64,000 bases of DNA from CAVPMW01 sp963706515 (GTDB taxonomy: Bacteria > Chloroflexota > Anaerolineae > Anaerolineales > UBA4823). Each line of letters starts with the position of its first letter. Positions within the stretch are counted from its first letter, which is position 1. Both the position numbers and the translations under genes were made by a program. This document shows positions 43,288 through 53,467 of this stretch, in pieces. The stretch spans positions 124,001 to 188,000 of the forward strand of contig CAVPMW010000030.1 in NCBI GenBank assembly GCA_963706515.1, read 5' to 3'. Below the pieces are notes generated by a model. That model had not been told where the DNA came from, did not search any database, and saw nothing but the letters and a program-made list of their open reading frames with translations.

Positions 43288-44673
43288 TTACGTCCCTGCC
43301 ACTGCCGGCCTCTTGATCACGTACCATGCCGCCACATATCCCTGGACTCCAGCGCTGTCTCGCACCTGGATCCACTGGCTGACCACACCAACCTTCTGCT
43401 CCGCCTGGGCTAGAGACTCTATCACCAGCAGCTCGGCGTTGAGCGGCTCGCGCTTGATCAGGGTCGCATCTGAGATCACCGGCTGGCTGCGCAATGCCAC
43501 GCCGTCCTCGATTGTACGCAGCACCAGGTTGGCCTTCTCAGGGGGTGTGACAGCCACACCTAAAGCTGAATCCTGTCGCTTATCAGAAAGATACCAGCCG
43601 GCGCAAAAGCCCTGGCTGCCCTCGATGTCTTGTACCTTGATCCATTGACCTTGCACGCCCAGCTTGAGGCGCGCCTGGGCTTCGGGCTCCAGGACCGTCA
43701 GCTCGGCGTTGAGCGGCAGACGCTTGATCAAGGTAACATCTGCGACGGCAGGCTGGCTGCGCAGCGCCAGGCCGTCCTCCGCTGCGTACAGGATGAATTG
43801 ACTCCCCACGGGCCGCGGCGCTGGGGACGGTTGGGGGGTTGGAGCTGGCGCAGGTGCGGGCGCGGGAGCAGGCTGCGGGGAGGTGGATACGTACCAGGCA
43901 GCCACGTAACCCACATAGCCTTGCTCGGCGTCCTGCACGTTCAGCCACTGGTTTATCACGCCGACCTTTCCCTTTGCCACAGCAGCCGGTTCCTTCACGT
44001 AGAATCGAGCTCCGCTGGGCAGGCGGCGGATCAGGTTTCCGTCGCTCACGAAAGGCTCCTGGCGCAAGGCCAGGTCGTCTGCAGCAGCGTAGACCGAGAA
44101 ACCCGTATCCTCGAGCGCTACCGGCTCCGGCTTGGGGCGAGGCGGCTGGGCGGTGCCATCGAACCAGACTGCGGACTGGATGATCTGCCCCGGGTCACCC
44201 GCAAAGCCGTAGCGCTGGGTCAGCAGCACTTGCTTGGTCTCGGGTGGGTAAGGCCAGGGATCCTGGATCAGGTAGTCGTCGCCCTGCTTGGCGTAGACCA
44301 CCACCCAGTGGTTCTGCAAACCCTTCGCCGGTGAGTAATCCACTTCGACGATCACCGGCTTGCCGGCTTGCAGGGTAGCATCGATATCAGCCAGCGGGGC
44401 TGGCTGCCCTTCGCAGGGGACATACTTAATAAAGCGCACTCCCGGAACGGCGTTGGGGAGTGCTGCCGGGATAACCAGCGCACCAATAAAGCCGCCAACA
44501 GCTTTCATCTTCCTATTCAAGGTCGCAGGATTCTCGTCGGCGCCGAAACCATCGGCAACCATTGCCATGCAGGTCAGCAGGCAGCCGAACTTGCCGATAG
44601 TGATCACATCATCGCCGAGGTCCTGATTCTTCCACTGCGGGTCCTGTTGAGAGAGCGGTTGAACGGTGAACAT
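43288..44673 (-). CDS. C39-like cysteine peptidase domain with three SH3-like repeats, no signal peptide
   Basis: 461 residues. Residues 1-165 form a papain-like C39_2-type domain: Cys31 in IGKFGCLLTCMAM, His122 in LQNHWVVVYAKQ and Asp138 in YLIQDPWPY. Three bacterial SH3-like repeats follow (about 190-265, 290-365, 385-455), each with ALR(S/Q)xP(x)VSD, a Leu-Ile-(K/R)-R pair and a W(L/I)xVQD block. Repeats 1 and 2 are joined by a PAPAPAPAPTP linker. There is no export signal, which is odd for an SH3/peptidase protein normally aimed at the cell wall. It is divergent from the CHAT-SIR2 gene over a 250-bp AT-rich spacer and may belong to that system. A proteolytic or a binding role is possible. 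Confidence 0.75.
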   Translation of the reverse strand: MFTVQPLSQQDPQWKNQDLGDDVITIGKFGCLLTCMAMVADGFGADENPATLNRKMKAVGGFIGALVIPAALPNAVPGVRFIKYVPCEGQPAPLADIDATLQAGKPVIVEVDYSPAKGLQNHWVVVYAKQGDDYLIQDPWPYPPETKQVLLTQRYGFAGDPGQIIQSAVWFDGTAQPPRPKPEPVALEDTGFSVYAAADDLALRQEPFVSDGNLIRRLPSGARFYVKEPAAVAKGKVGVINQWLNVQDAEQGYVGYVAAWYVSTSPQPAPAPAPAPAPTPQPSPAPRPVGSQFILYAAEDGLALRSQPAVADVTLIKRLPLNAELTVLEPEAQARLKLGVQGQWIKVQDIEGSQGFCAGWYLSDKRQDSALGVAVTPPEKANLVLRTIEDGVALRSQPVISDATLIKREPLNAELLVIESLAQAEQKVGVVSQWIQVRDSAGVQGYVAAWYVIKRPAVAGT

Positions 44674-44924
44674 ATTTTTCCTCCTAGGATGATAGAGCGC
44701 AAACCTCTGCCCCCTCCCGAGCCCTTCCGCCTTCAGGGAGATGGAGAGTAGTAGAACAGGGACGTCATCTGCACGGTCCCGGATGGTACGAGGGTAAGAG
44801 ATATAATATACTACAATTATATTTACATCAATACACTCTTATTTGGTCGGAATTAATCCGGATCGATAGCCTGATTCAATTTGTATTTATCTCGGTTAGT
44901 AGAATCTGCCTTACCTGGGAGGAG

Positions 44925-47090
44925 ATGTACGTGAATGGGCATTCTTCGAACAAGGTTTATGACCTGGAGATCAGCCTTCACCGTAGGGCGCTAGGGGTTG
45001 AAAGTCCGAATACTGACGCGGATTATCTCGTCGAGCTGCGCGGCAGCCGCCCAGACAGCGCCGCGGATGTCCGTCCGGAACAAGGCATGGCTCGCTTTCC
45101 CCGTGCCGAACTTCGCCGGCGGCAAATCGATATCCCCGCCTATGGGCAGCTCCTGACTGAAAGTCTGTTCTCCGACCCAAAGATCCGGGAGGGATTCAGC
45201 GCAGCACGCGCCAGCGCCGAAGCGGACCAGGCTGGACTGCGTGTACGGCTCCTCATAAGCGAGGACGCCTACGAAGTGCACAGCCTGTTCTGGGAGACTT
45301 TACATTTTCCCGGAGAAGACGCTCTGCTCACCCTGAACGAGAACCTGCCGTTCTCCCGCTACTTGAGCAGCAGCGACTGGCGACCTGTTGGCTTGCGCGC
45401 CAAGGGTGAGCTGCGCTGCCTGGTAGTGATTGCCAACCCGGAGAATTTGGGGAAATATCAGCTTCCACCTGTGGATGTAGATGGTGAGATGGCGCGGGTG
45501 CGGTCCGCCCTGGGGTCGATAGAAATCGACGTCTTGAGCGGAAAGGATCCCGAGGCTCGCCCAACGCTCGATAATATCTTGGCCCGCCTGCGCGGAGAAG
45601 CTTTTGACCTGGTTTATCTGGTTTGCCATGGGGCGCTTGTGCATGATGAGCCCATCCTGTGGTTGGAAGACGCCCAGGGCCAGGCGGCGCACATTTCCGG
45701 CATGGATCTGGCGCTCCGCTTCAAGGAGCTGGATGCCCGCAAGCTGCCCCGCCTGGTGATCCTGGCATCTTGCGAGAGTGCGGGGGCGGGTCAGAGCTCT
45801 GCGAATACCCCTGCGGAGGTGGGAGATGGCGTGCGGGTTGCCCTGGGTCCGCGGCTGGTATCAGCGGGAGTACCTGCCGTGGTCGCCATGCAGGGCCAGA
45901 TCAGCATGCAAACGATCAGCGAGTGCATGCCGGTGTTCTTCAGCGAGCTGCTCAAAGATGGGCAGATCGACCGGGCGATGACTGTTGCCCGCGGGGCAGT
46001 GCGTGAGCGGTTCGATTTCTGGATGCCGGTGCTGTTCATGCGCTTAAAAGACGGCATGATCTGGTACGAGCCCAGCTTCCGTAATCAGGCAGGTCAGAAA
46101 GTGGAATTCGATAAATGGCCATCCCTGACGAACAGCATCAACAACGGGAGATGCACGGCCATATTGGGCTCAGGGCTTATCGAGCCGATCCTTGGCTCCC
46201 TGCGCGAGATTGCACAAGATTGGGCCAGCACGTATGCTTACCCGCTTTCGCCGTACGAGCGAGATTCGCTCCCCCAGGTGTCCCAATACCTGGGGATTGA
46301 CCAGGACCGTCCTTTCTTGCTTGATGAGCTAGGTAACACGCTGCGCAGAAGGATCCTGACGCGCTTCGCGGATGTCCTCACCCCGAAAAACCTGCCTCAG
46401 AGCACACCTTTGGATGAGCTAATAACTATAGTAGGAGCCGAATTACGCAAGGATGATCCACTCGAGCCCCACCGGGTGCTGGCTGCCCTGCCGATAAAGG
46501 TCTTCGTTACCACCAACGTCAATTCACTCATGGCGGATGCGCTCAAAGACGTTGGCCGGCAGCCGGTGGTGGAATTGCTGCCCTGGAATGATGAGCTCCT
46601 GGCGGACTACAAGGACAGCTCGATCTTCGTGCAGGAACCCGGCTACCGGCCGAGCGCTGAGCGCCCTCTCGTCTACCATCTCTTCGGACGCCTCAGCCGG
46701 CCCGAATCGATCGTATTAACCGAGGACGATCACTTTGAGTTTTTAAAAGGAGCTGCACGCAATAGCGAGCTGATCCCGAACTTCGTGCAGCGCTCCATGG
46801 CCAATTCCGCCTTACTCTTTCTGGGCTACCAGCTTGAAGATTGGAGCTTCCGGGTGCTGTTCCGCAGCATCCTGGACCAGCCTGGCAACCGCCTGTACCA
46901 ATACTCTCACATCGCGGTGCAGATCATGCCGGAGGTCGGCCGCCTGGTTTCGACCGAGGGAGCTTTACGCTACCTCGAGCGCTATCTGAATAAAGGCGCG
47001 CGAGCGGAGATCAGCCTGTACCTGGGCAGCGCTGAGGAGTTCGTGCGGCTACTGGCAGAAAAAGCAGGGTTGATGGAGAAGAATTTATGA
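44925..47090 (+). CDS. CHAT protease-SIR2-like fusion protein
   Basis: 721 residues from ATG 44925; GTG 44931 is better spaced (6 bases) from GGAGGAG. Residues 1-160 form the N-terminal region usual before CHAT domains. Residues 160-380 form a caspase-like CHAT domain with His235 (YLVCHGALVH) and Cys283 (VILASCESAGAG). Residues 405-700 form a SIR2_2-type domain: ILGSGLIEP at 413-421, Asn531 in VFVTTNVNSL, His585 in VYHLFGRL, and LFLGYQLEDWSFRVLF at 631-646. A cytoplasmic protease and an NAD-consuming (or NAD-binding) unit in one chain suggest a cell-death effector. It overlaps the nSTAND-WD40 gene by 4 bp (ATGA), so the two are co-translated. The TTN-x-D motif reads TTNVN, so NADase activity needs proof. 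Confidence 0.85.
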   Translation: MYVNGHSSNKVYDLEISLHRRALGVESPNTDADYLVELRGSRPDSAADVRPEQGMARFPRAELRRRQIDIPAYGQLLTESLFSDPKIREGFSAARASAEADQAGLRVRLLISEDAYEVHSLFWETLHFPGEDALLTLNENLPFSRYLSSSDWRPVGLRAKGELRCLVVIANPENLGKYQLPPVDVDGEMARVRSALGSIEIDVLSGKDPEARPTLDNILARLRGEAFDLVYLVCHGALVHDEPILWLEDAQGQAAHISGMDLALRFKELDARKLPRLVILASCESAGAGQSSANTPAEVGDGVRVALGPRLVSAGVPAVVAMQGQISMQTISECMPVFFSELLKDGQIDRAMTVARGAVRERFDFWMPVLFMRLKDGMIWYEPSFRNQAGQKVEFDKWPSLTNSINNGRCTAILGSGLIEPILGSLREIAQDWASTYAYPLSPYERDSLPQVSQYLGIDQDRPFLLDELGNTLRRRILTRFADVLTPKNLPQSTPLDELITIVGAELRKDDPLEPHRVLAALPIKVFVTTNVNSLMADALKDVGRQPVVELLPWNDELLADYKDSSIFVQEPGYRPSAERPLVYHLFGRLSRPESIVLTEDDHFEFLKGAARNSELIPNFVQRSMANSALLFLGYQLEDWSFRVLFRSILDQPGNRLYQYSHIAVQIMPEVGRLVSTEGALRYLERYLNKGARAEISLYLGSAEEFVRLLAEKAGLMEKNL

Positions 47091-50000
47091 CCGATCCCCT
47101 TCCTGTACAGGCTCCGCAATCACTCCTCCGCCCCAACCCTTATGTTGGCCCGCGCTCCTTCCAGACCGGAGAGAAGTTATTCGGTCGCGACGGAGAGATT
47201 GCTGACTTGCTGGACCTGCTGATCGCCCGGCGCATCGTTCTGCTTTACTCTCCCTCCGGAGCTGGCAAAACCTCCCTGATCCAGGCAGGGTTGATGCCGC
47301 CCCTTCCGGGAGAAGGGTTTTACGTTCGACCGCTGCTCGCGCGTATCATTTGACGCCTCCAGCTCCCCCGAGCTGACCCCGCTTACTCAGCTACCAGGTT
47401 ATAACCGCTACATTTTCAGCGTCCTGTATACCCTGGAGACTCAATCTTCCAGTGCGGAGACTATTCCGTATGACGAACTGGTCGGTCTGAGCATAGCGGA
47501 GTACCTGGAGAGCCGTCGACCACCTCCTGCAGGGGCGCCGGACAGTGAAGTATTGATTTTCGACCAGTTCGAAGAGGTCCTGACCATTGCCCCTACCGAG
47601 CGTCAGGCCAAGCAAGAATTCTTTGAGCAGTTGGGCAGCGCGCTGCAGAAGCGCAACCGCTGGGCGCTGTTTGCCATGCGTGAAGATTACCTGGCGGCGC
47701 TTGGACCCCTACCGGATATACATGCCTTCACGCTTCGATAATACCTTCCGCCTTGACCTGCTGGGCGTCGACGCCGCTCGCCAGGCGATCCGCGAGCCAG
47801 CCCGTCTGACCGGCGTAAATTTCACCGACCAGGCTGCGAAGGCACTCCTGGATGACCTCCGCAAGGTGCAGGTGACCCAGCCCGATGGCAGCACCCAAGT
47901 GAAACCTGGCCAATACATCGAGCCTATGCAGCTCCAGGTAGTGTGCTACAACTTGTGGGAAAAGCTCGATCCACAGGAGACTGAAGTCACACCGGATCAG
48001 CTGGAGAAGATTGGTAACGTGGATGCCTCATTGGAGGCTTATTACGCAGGAAAAGTGCATGCGATCGCTCAAGAAGATGGAAATATACCACCCGAGCGCC
48101 AGGAGCGGCTGATCCGCGATTGGTTCGATCGCCAGCTGATCACCCCACGCGGCCAGCGCGACCGGGTAATCATGGAGCCTGAGCAGAGCGGCGGACTGCC
48201 AAACCCACTGATCTTCAAGCTGCTGGACACACATTTGGTACGCAGCGAAGAGTATAGCGGAGCGATATGGTTCGAATTGGCCCATGATCGCCTGGTGCGA
48301 CCGGTGCGCCAGAATAACATCGCCTGGTTCGAATCCAACCTGGTCTTGCTCCAGCGCCAGGCATCCCTGTGGGAGAAACAGAACCGTCCGGAGGATCTCC
48401 TGCTGCGCGGTGCAGCCTTGAAAGCAGGCGAAGCTTGGGCGGCAAGCCACCCAGGCATAATTCTGGAGAACGAGCAGCAGTTCCTGGAGGCCAGCCAGCA
48501 TCTTGCTGAAGAGGAAGCGCACCGCCAACGTGAACAGGAGCAGCGCCTTGAATTCGAGCGGCAGCGCGCCGCCGAACAGGCGCGCAATGCAGCACGCTTC
48601 CGCCGTTTGCTCACCATCGCCACCGTCGCCCTGGTTGGAGCACTTGCCCTGGCAATTATCTCTTTATCCCTTTTCCAGATCGTTCGACAAAGCGCATATA
48701 CGATTGAAACCCAGGGCACCAATGTCGCCGCTTTATCGGCTAAGAACGGCACCCAGGCTGTCCTTGAACATAACCTGGCCGTTACCAGTGAAGCCAATGA
48801 AGAGCTTGCCCAGGCGCAGAGCACGCGTGCGTATTCACTAAGCAATATCGCCGCGACTGCTGCCGCTGACGCTTACACGCAAAAAGCTGTTGCCGATCAA
48901 AATGCCACTCTCGCCCGCAGCCGTGAGCTGGCTGCGCTGGCGCTTGACCAGCTGGACAAACGCCTGGACCGTTCTCTGCTGTTAAGTTTAGAAGCCCAGA
49001 GAATGGGAGGCAGCAACGAGACGCGCGATGCTTTGCTGAAAGCAATCCAATTCTCTCCCCGCCTTGAACGAATATTGATGGGTCACAGATCTGCGATTAA
49101 TAAGCTGGCCTTCAGCCCGGACGGCAAGACCCTGGCTTCCGGCAGCGACGACGGCACAATCCGCCTGTGGGATGCTGACAGCCGCCAGCCGCTGGGTGAG
49201 CCCTTGCAGGCTGGGTCACCGGTTAACAGCATTGCGATAAGCCTGGACGGCAAGACCCTGGCTTCTGGCAGCTACGATGGCACGATCCGGTTGTGGGACC
49301 CCGCCAGCCGCAAGCCGTTGGGCGATGCGTGGCAATCTGGGTCGCCTATTTACAGCCTGGCCTTCAGCCCGGACAACCAGACGTTGGCTTCCGTCGGCGA
49401 AGATGGATCTTACCAGATCTGGGATGTCGCTAGCCGCAAGCTGCTGGGCGAGCCTATGCTGGCTGGGGCATTCTTTAACGGTCTGGCCTACAGCCCCGAC
49501 GGTAAGAGGCTGGTTTCTACCAGCTATGATGGCTCCCTCCAGTTGTTGGATCCAGTAAGCCGCCGTCCACTGGGAGCGTTGGGCAATCCCCTTCAGGGCA
49601 GTTCATCCTTTGATAGTGTGACCTTCAGCCCGGATAGCAAAACCCTGGCTTCCACTGGCAACGAGGGCACTGTCCAGCTATGGGATGCCGTCAGCCGGCA
49701 GCCTCTGGGCGAACCCTTACAGGCAGACTCATACGTAAACGGCATAGCCTTCAGCCCAGATGGAAAAATCCTGGCTACCGGAAGCGAGGATGGCACAATT
49801 CGGCTGTGGGATTCTGTCAGTCATACGCAGCTAGGCATGCCCCTGCAGGCAAGCTCGATCGTATATAGCATTGCTTTCAGCCCAGATGGAAAGAGCCTGG
49901 CTTCCGGCAGTGGGGACGGCACCCTCCGGCTCTGGGATGTAACCAGCAACCAACCGTTGGGCGCATTGGGTGAGCTCTTGCAAAACGATCTATACGCAGC

Positions 50001-51090
50001 CAATATAGCTTTCAGCCCCGACGGCAAGATCCTGGCTTCAATTAGTTATGATGGCGCTCTCCAGTTATGGGATACTATCAGCCGCCAACCGCTGGGCAAG
50101 CCCTTGAAGGAAAGCTCATCCGTAAACACTGTCGCCTTCAGCCCGGATAGTAAAGTCCTGGCCTCAGGCAGCAACGATGGCACAATTCAGCTTTGGGATG
50201 CAGCCAGCAGCCAGCCAATAGGCGATCGTTTGCGAACTGATACAACCGTCCAAAGCCTGGTCTTCAGCCCGGACAGCAAGACTCTGGCGTCCGTCAGCGA
50301 TGATGGCGCCCTCCAAATCTGGGATGTAGACAGCCACAAACCCGCAGGTGAGCCACAGCAGGCAGGCACAAATGTTCAAAGCCTGGCTTTCAGTCCTGAT
50401 GGCAAGACACTTATTACCGTAAATTGGGATGGATTCCAGCTGTGGGATGCCGCCAACCAGCAGCCGCTGAACGAACCTTTGCAGGCCGGCTCATCATTTG
50501 ATAGCGTCGCCCTCAGCCCGGACGGCAAAACATTGGCATCCGGCAACTTTGACGGCCTCCAGCTGTGGGATACAGCCAGCCGCCAATCGCTGGGCACACT
50601 TTTGCCAGCCGGAATGCAGACCGGCTTACCCGTTTACGACCTGGCCTTCAGCCCGGATGGCAAGATCCTGGCTTCGGGAGGCTACGATGGAATCCAGCTG
50701 TGGGATATCGCCAGCCGCCATTTGCTGGGCGAGCCGTTACAGGCAGGTGTAAAAATTTACAAGGTGGCCTTCAGTTGGGATGGCAAGACTCTGGCGACGG
50801 CCACCGATGATGGCACGATCCGGCTGTGGGACACCGTCAGTCACCAGCCTCTGGGCGAGCCCTTGCCGACCGGTTTATATATTCAAAGCCTGGTCTTCAG
50901 CCCGGACGGAAAGACCCTAGCTTCATTAAGCGATGAGGGGGCTCCTTGGCTATGGGACTTAGACGTCCAATCCTGGGTGAAACGTGCCTGTGCCAGGGTC
51001 GGGCGCAATTTTACAACGGCTGAGTGGGCGCAGTTCTTCCCCGGTGAGACGTACCGCAGGACCTGTGAAGAGTACCCGCTGGGCGATTAA
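47087..51090 (+). CDS. nSTAND NTPase - transmembrane - WD40 repeat protein, two frame breaks
   Basis: About 1334 residues after joining three frames. Frame breaks lie near 47345 (VRPLLA to SFDASSSPELTPL) and near 47705 (YLAAL to DPYRIYMPSRFDNTFRLDLL). The N-terminal nSTAND ATPase has GRDGEI, Walker A SPSGAGKT (about 55-62) and Walker B EVLIFDQFEEVL. A helical region rich in Gln/Arg/Glu precedes one membrane span (TIATVALVGALALAIISLSL). The C-terminal half has 15 WD40 repeats with the pattern xFSPDGKTLASGSxDGTIRLWD, enough for two beta-propellers. It ends WAQFFPGETYRRTCEEYPLGD, the usual tail of such proteins. STAND proteins oligomerise on ligand recognition by their repeats and switch on the effector, here presumably the CHAT-SIR2 protein encoded upstream. 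Confidence 0.87.
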
Positions 51091-51119
51091 ATTTCTATCT
51101 GCACTCCTCAAACGCAGGC

Positions 51120-52226
51120 TCAGATGATCTCCAGCGCGTCTCGGCTGGGAAGCGGGGGAAATGGGCTGGAAGGCAGGCTCTGGTACCAGTACGCTACCGA
51201 AGCGATGTCGTCCTGCAGAGGCAGATAGCGCTTCCCGGAACGCCAGCCGAGTGCCTGGATGGTCACCTTCAAATCCTTCTGGAAGCGGATCGGGTCCAGG
51301 ATGTGCCAGCGGTAAAGCCCAAAGCGTGCCTGCGAACGGTAGCCACCATCGGGGCGGATGACCTGAGGCAGGCCCGAATATGGGGTGGTAAATTCCACAT
51401 AGCCCCGGCTATCTTCCTTCATTCCGGCGCCCGGGATGCTGGGATCGAAGTTGTAGGAGCCGCAAAAATAATCTTCCGTCCCTGTGCCGCAGATGGTGGG
51501 ATACGGATCGTCGCCATCCAGGTAGAATTTGATCTCTCCCTCGCCCCACCAGCCCGAATTGTGACTCCCCCAGGCCAAATAGGTGCCCACGTAGTGCCCC
51601 TGCCCCCCGACGCCTTCCACCAGCGTATGCACCTGCTGGTAAGGCAGGGGATTAGACCTGCGGAACTGGGCGTGGAAGCAGGCAACATCTTCCGGCAGAT
51701 CCGTCAGAGCGTAGGTGATCTGGTAATAGAGAGTTTCCTCTTTCTCAGCCAGGTTGGTCATGGTGATCCTGCAGTGGCGTCGGAAAGGCATGGGCCAATA
51801 GCAGTTCAAACCGCTTCCGGGGTTGACGCACACCGCCAGTGAGCTGACCTGGGCATACTGGTTCCAGCCGCAGGCGAAGAAATCTCCCACCGGGCATTCC
51901 ACGGATGGGTTTTCCGCGCCGTCCCAATAGATGCGCAGGATCAGGTGCCGCCAGACCCCGCTGGGCGTCATCCACATGTGCTGGATTGCACCAGGGCCGT
52001 CGATCTCAGCCAGGACGCAATTCTCGCCAGGAGCGATCTTGATCGAGGGGGAGACTTTCCAGCCTACCCCCAGGTCGCGCGCCGCCTCCGCTCCGGTCCC
52101 TTCGCTCGCCATCCCGCCGCGTCCCGCTTCGCCGCTCCGATTCTCAGGACTGATCGAGCGCGTCCTGGCGTTCGAAAGGCGGTATAGGTTGCCCATGTTC
52201 AGGTCGAGACCGTTGAATGCTCCCAT
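51120..52226 (-). CDS. DUF2961 / GH172 family protein
   Basis: 368 residues from ATG 52226 (AGGTG six bases upstream); an in-frame start further upstream (52355) overlaps the neighbour. The N-terminal NMGNLYRLSNARTRSISPE and ENCVLAEIDGPGAIQHMWMT match DUF2961. The two candidate catalytic Glu lie in WWGEGEIKFYLDGD and GTGTEDYFCGSYNF. Family GH172 includes difructose-dianhydride and alpha-D-arabinofuranan or fructofuranan enzymes of double jelly-roll fold. No signal peptide. It is last of three minus-strand genes with a URO-D homologue and a ferritin-like protein. Convergent with the WD40 gene (30 bp apart). Confidence 0.85.
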   Translation of the reverse strand: MGAFNGLDLNMGNLYRLSNARTRSISPENRSGEAGRGGMASEGTGAEAARDLGVGWKVSPSIKIAPGENCVLAEIDGPGAIQHMWMTPSGVWRHLILRIYWDGAENPSVECPVGDFFACGWNQYAQVSSLAVCVNPGSGLNCYWPMPFRRHCRITMTNLAEKEETLYYQITYALTDLPEDVACFHAQFRRSNPLPYQQVHTLVEGVGGQGHYVGTYLAWGSHNSGWWGEGEIKFYLDGDDPYPTICGTGTEDYFCGSYNFDPSIPGAGMKEDSRGYVEFTTPYSGLPQVIRPDGGYRSQARFGLYRWHILDPIRFQKDLKVTIQALGWRSGKRYLPLQDDIASVAYWYQSLPSSPFPPLPSRDALEII

Positions 52227-52326
52227 GTGGTCACCTGCCTCTCCAAAATTCCCTGTTATCTCCAACCGTCCGCCGGAACACCCGCTCAGCACTGTGCCTG
52301 CTAATGTCCTCTGATCGCGCGTGGTG

Positions 52327-53436
52327 TCAGGATGAGTTATAGCGCCAGCCCTCATCCAGCATGGCGAGGAAGTTTTGCGGCTGTACGTAATTGGCGATGC
52401 TGTTCCCGCTGCCGAGGACGTATGCGCCGCTCGGAGCGCAGGCTTCCAGGATTTGGCGAGTGCGGAGGCGCACCTGTTCCTGGCTGCCCCGCGCCAGCAG
52501 GTCCATGTCTACTCCGCCGATTACGGCGATGCGCTTTCCGTAGCGATCTACGAAACGCTCTACAGGTTGGATAGCGTCTTCAAATGAGTGCCGGGCGTCG
52601 ATGCCGACCTCCTCGATCAGGTCCTCCATTACCGCCTCCAGGTTTCCGCAGGAGTGCAGGATGAAAGGCTTGCCCTGCTCGTGGGCAATGGCGGCGATCT
52701 CCTTCTGGTAGGGGAAGATATAGCGGCGTAGGTGGTCGGGCGATATCAGGGTGCTCGATCGGAAACCCATATCGTCTCCCATCCACAGACCCATGACCCG
52801 CTCCATCTGGGCGAGGCTGCGCGCCAGTGGAATATAGATCTCCCGAATGCGGTCGATCATTGCTTGCACCAGGTCAGGCTGGTCGTACAATGCCAGGGCC
52901 AGGCTGCGGTAGCCCATCAGCCAGCATACGGGTTCGAGCATCCCGGAGATCATGCCGACCATAGCCATGCCCTCCGGCAGGATGCGGGCGGTGTATTCCA
53001 GTGGGTAGAAATCCGCCTCCGCCACGCGGGGCCAGGGATAGCTCTCGAATTCTTGCCAGCTCGTAATTCTGCCGGCGTTTTCGTCCACCCAGGTGCGCCC
53101 CCCACGCGAAAGCTCGGCTGTGTCGCCGGTCTCCAGCTGGAACGTATCGGGCAGCGGCAGGTCGGCGCCTATCCACAGCGCGTCGTAACCGAGCCCGTGC
53201 CAGAAGCGCACTCTTTGGTCCAGCGCTGCCTCCTGCACCCGGCGGTCGGAAACCTGCTGCTGTTTATAGATGACGGGACCCCCGGCAATCGCGGCAATGA
53301 TCTCCGGGTCGGCGAAGAGCTCGAGGAAGGGCACACGGCCCGGGTTACCTTGCCGGCGAAGCGCCTTGAGCAGCCGGTGGTAGTCAGGCTGCGGCTTCCA
53401 GGGGAAAGGATCGCTCATAGCTCCGGGTACCGGCAC
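52327..53436 (-). CDS. URO-D family protein, probable corrinoid-type methyltransferase
   Basis: 369 residues from GTG 53436; ATG 53418 (MSDPFPWKPQPDY) is an alternative. The zinc motif H-x-C-G is present as FILHSCGNLEAVM, with ARHSFEDAIQPVERFVDRYG and a C-terminal VLGSGNSIANYVQPQNFLAM typical of the MtaA/CmuA-like branch. HemE is unlikely. The gene lies between a ferritin-like protein and a GH172 protein and is not linked to a transporter. It is the fourth URO-D homologue in the window; all four are strongly diverged from each other. Confidence 0.83.
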   Translation of the reverse strand: MPVPGAMSDPFPWKPQPDYHRLLKALRRQGNPGRVPFLELFADPEIIAAIAGGPVIYKQQQVSDRRVQEAALDQRVRFWHGLGYDALWIGADLPLPDTFQLETGDTAELSRGGRTWVDENAGRITSWQEFESYPWPRVAEADFYPLEYTARILPEGMAMVGMISGMLEPVCWLMGYRSLALALYDQPDLVQAMIDRIREIYIPLARSLAQMERVMGLWMGDDMGFRSSTLISPDHLRRYIFPYQKEIAAIAHEQGKPFILHSCGNLEAVMEDLIEEVGIDARHSFEDAIQPVERFVDRYGKRIAVIGGVDMDLLARGSQEQVRLRTRQILEACAPSGAYVLGSGNSIANYVQPQNFLAMLDEGWRYNSS

Positions 53437-53467
53437 TACCGCTGTGCTCCTTCAGCGCGAGCTGGTT

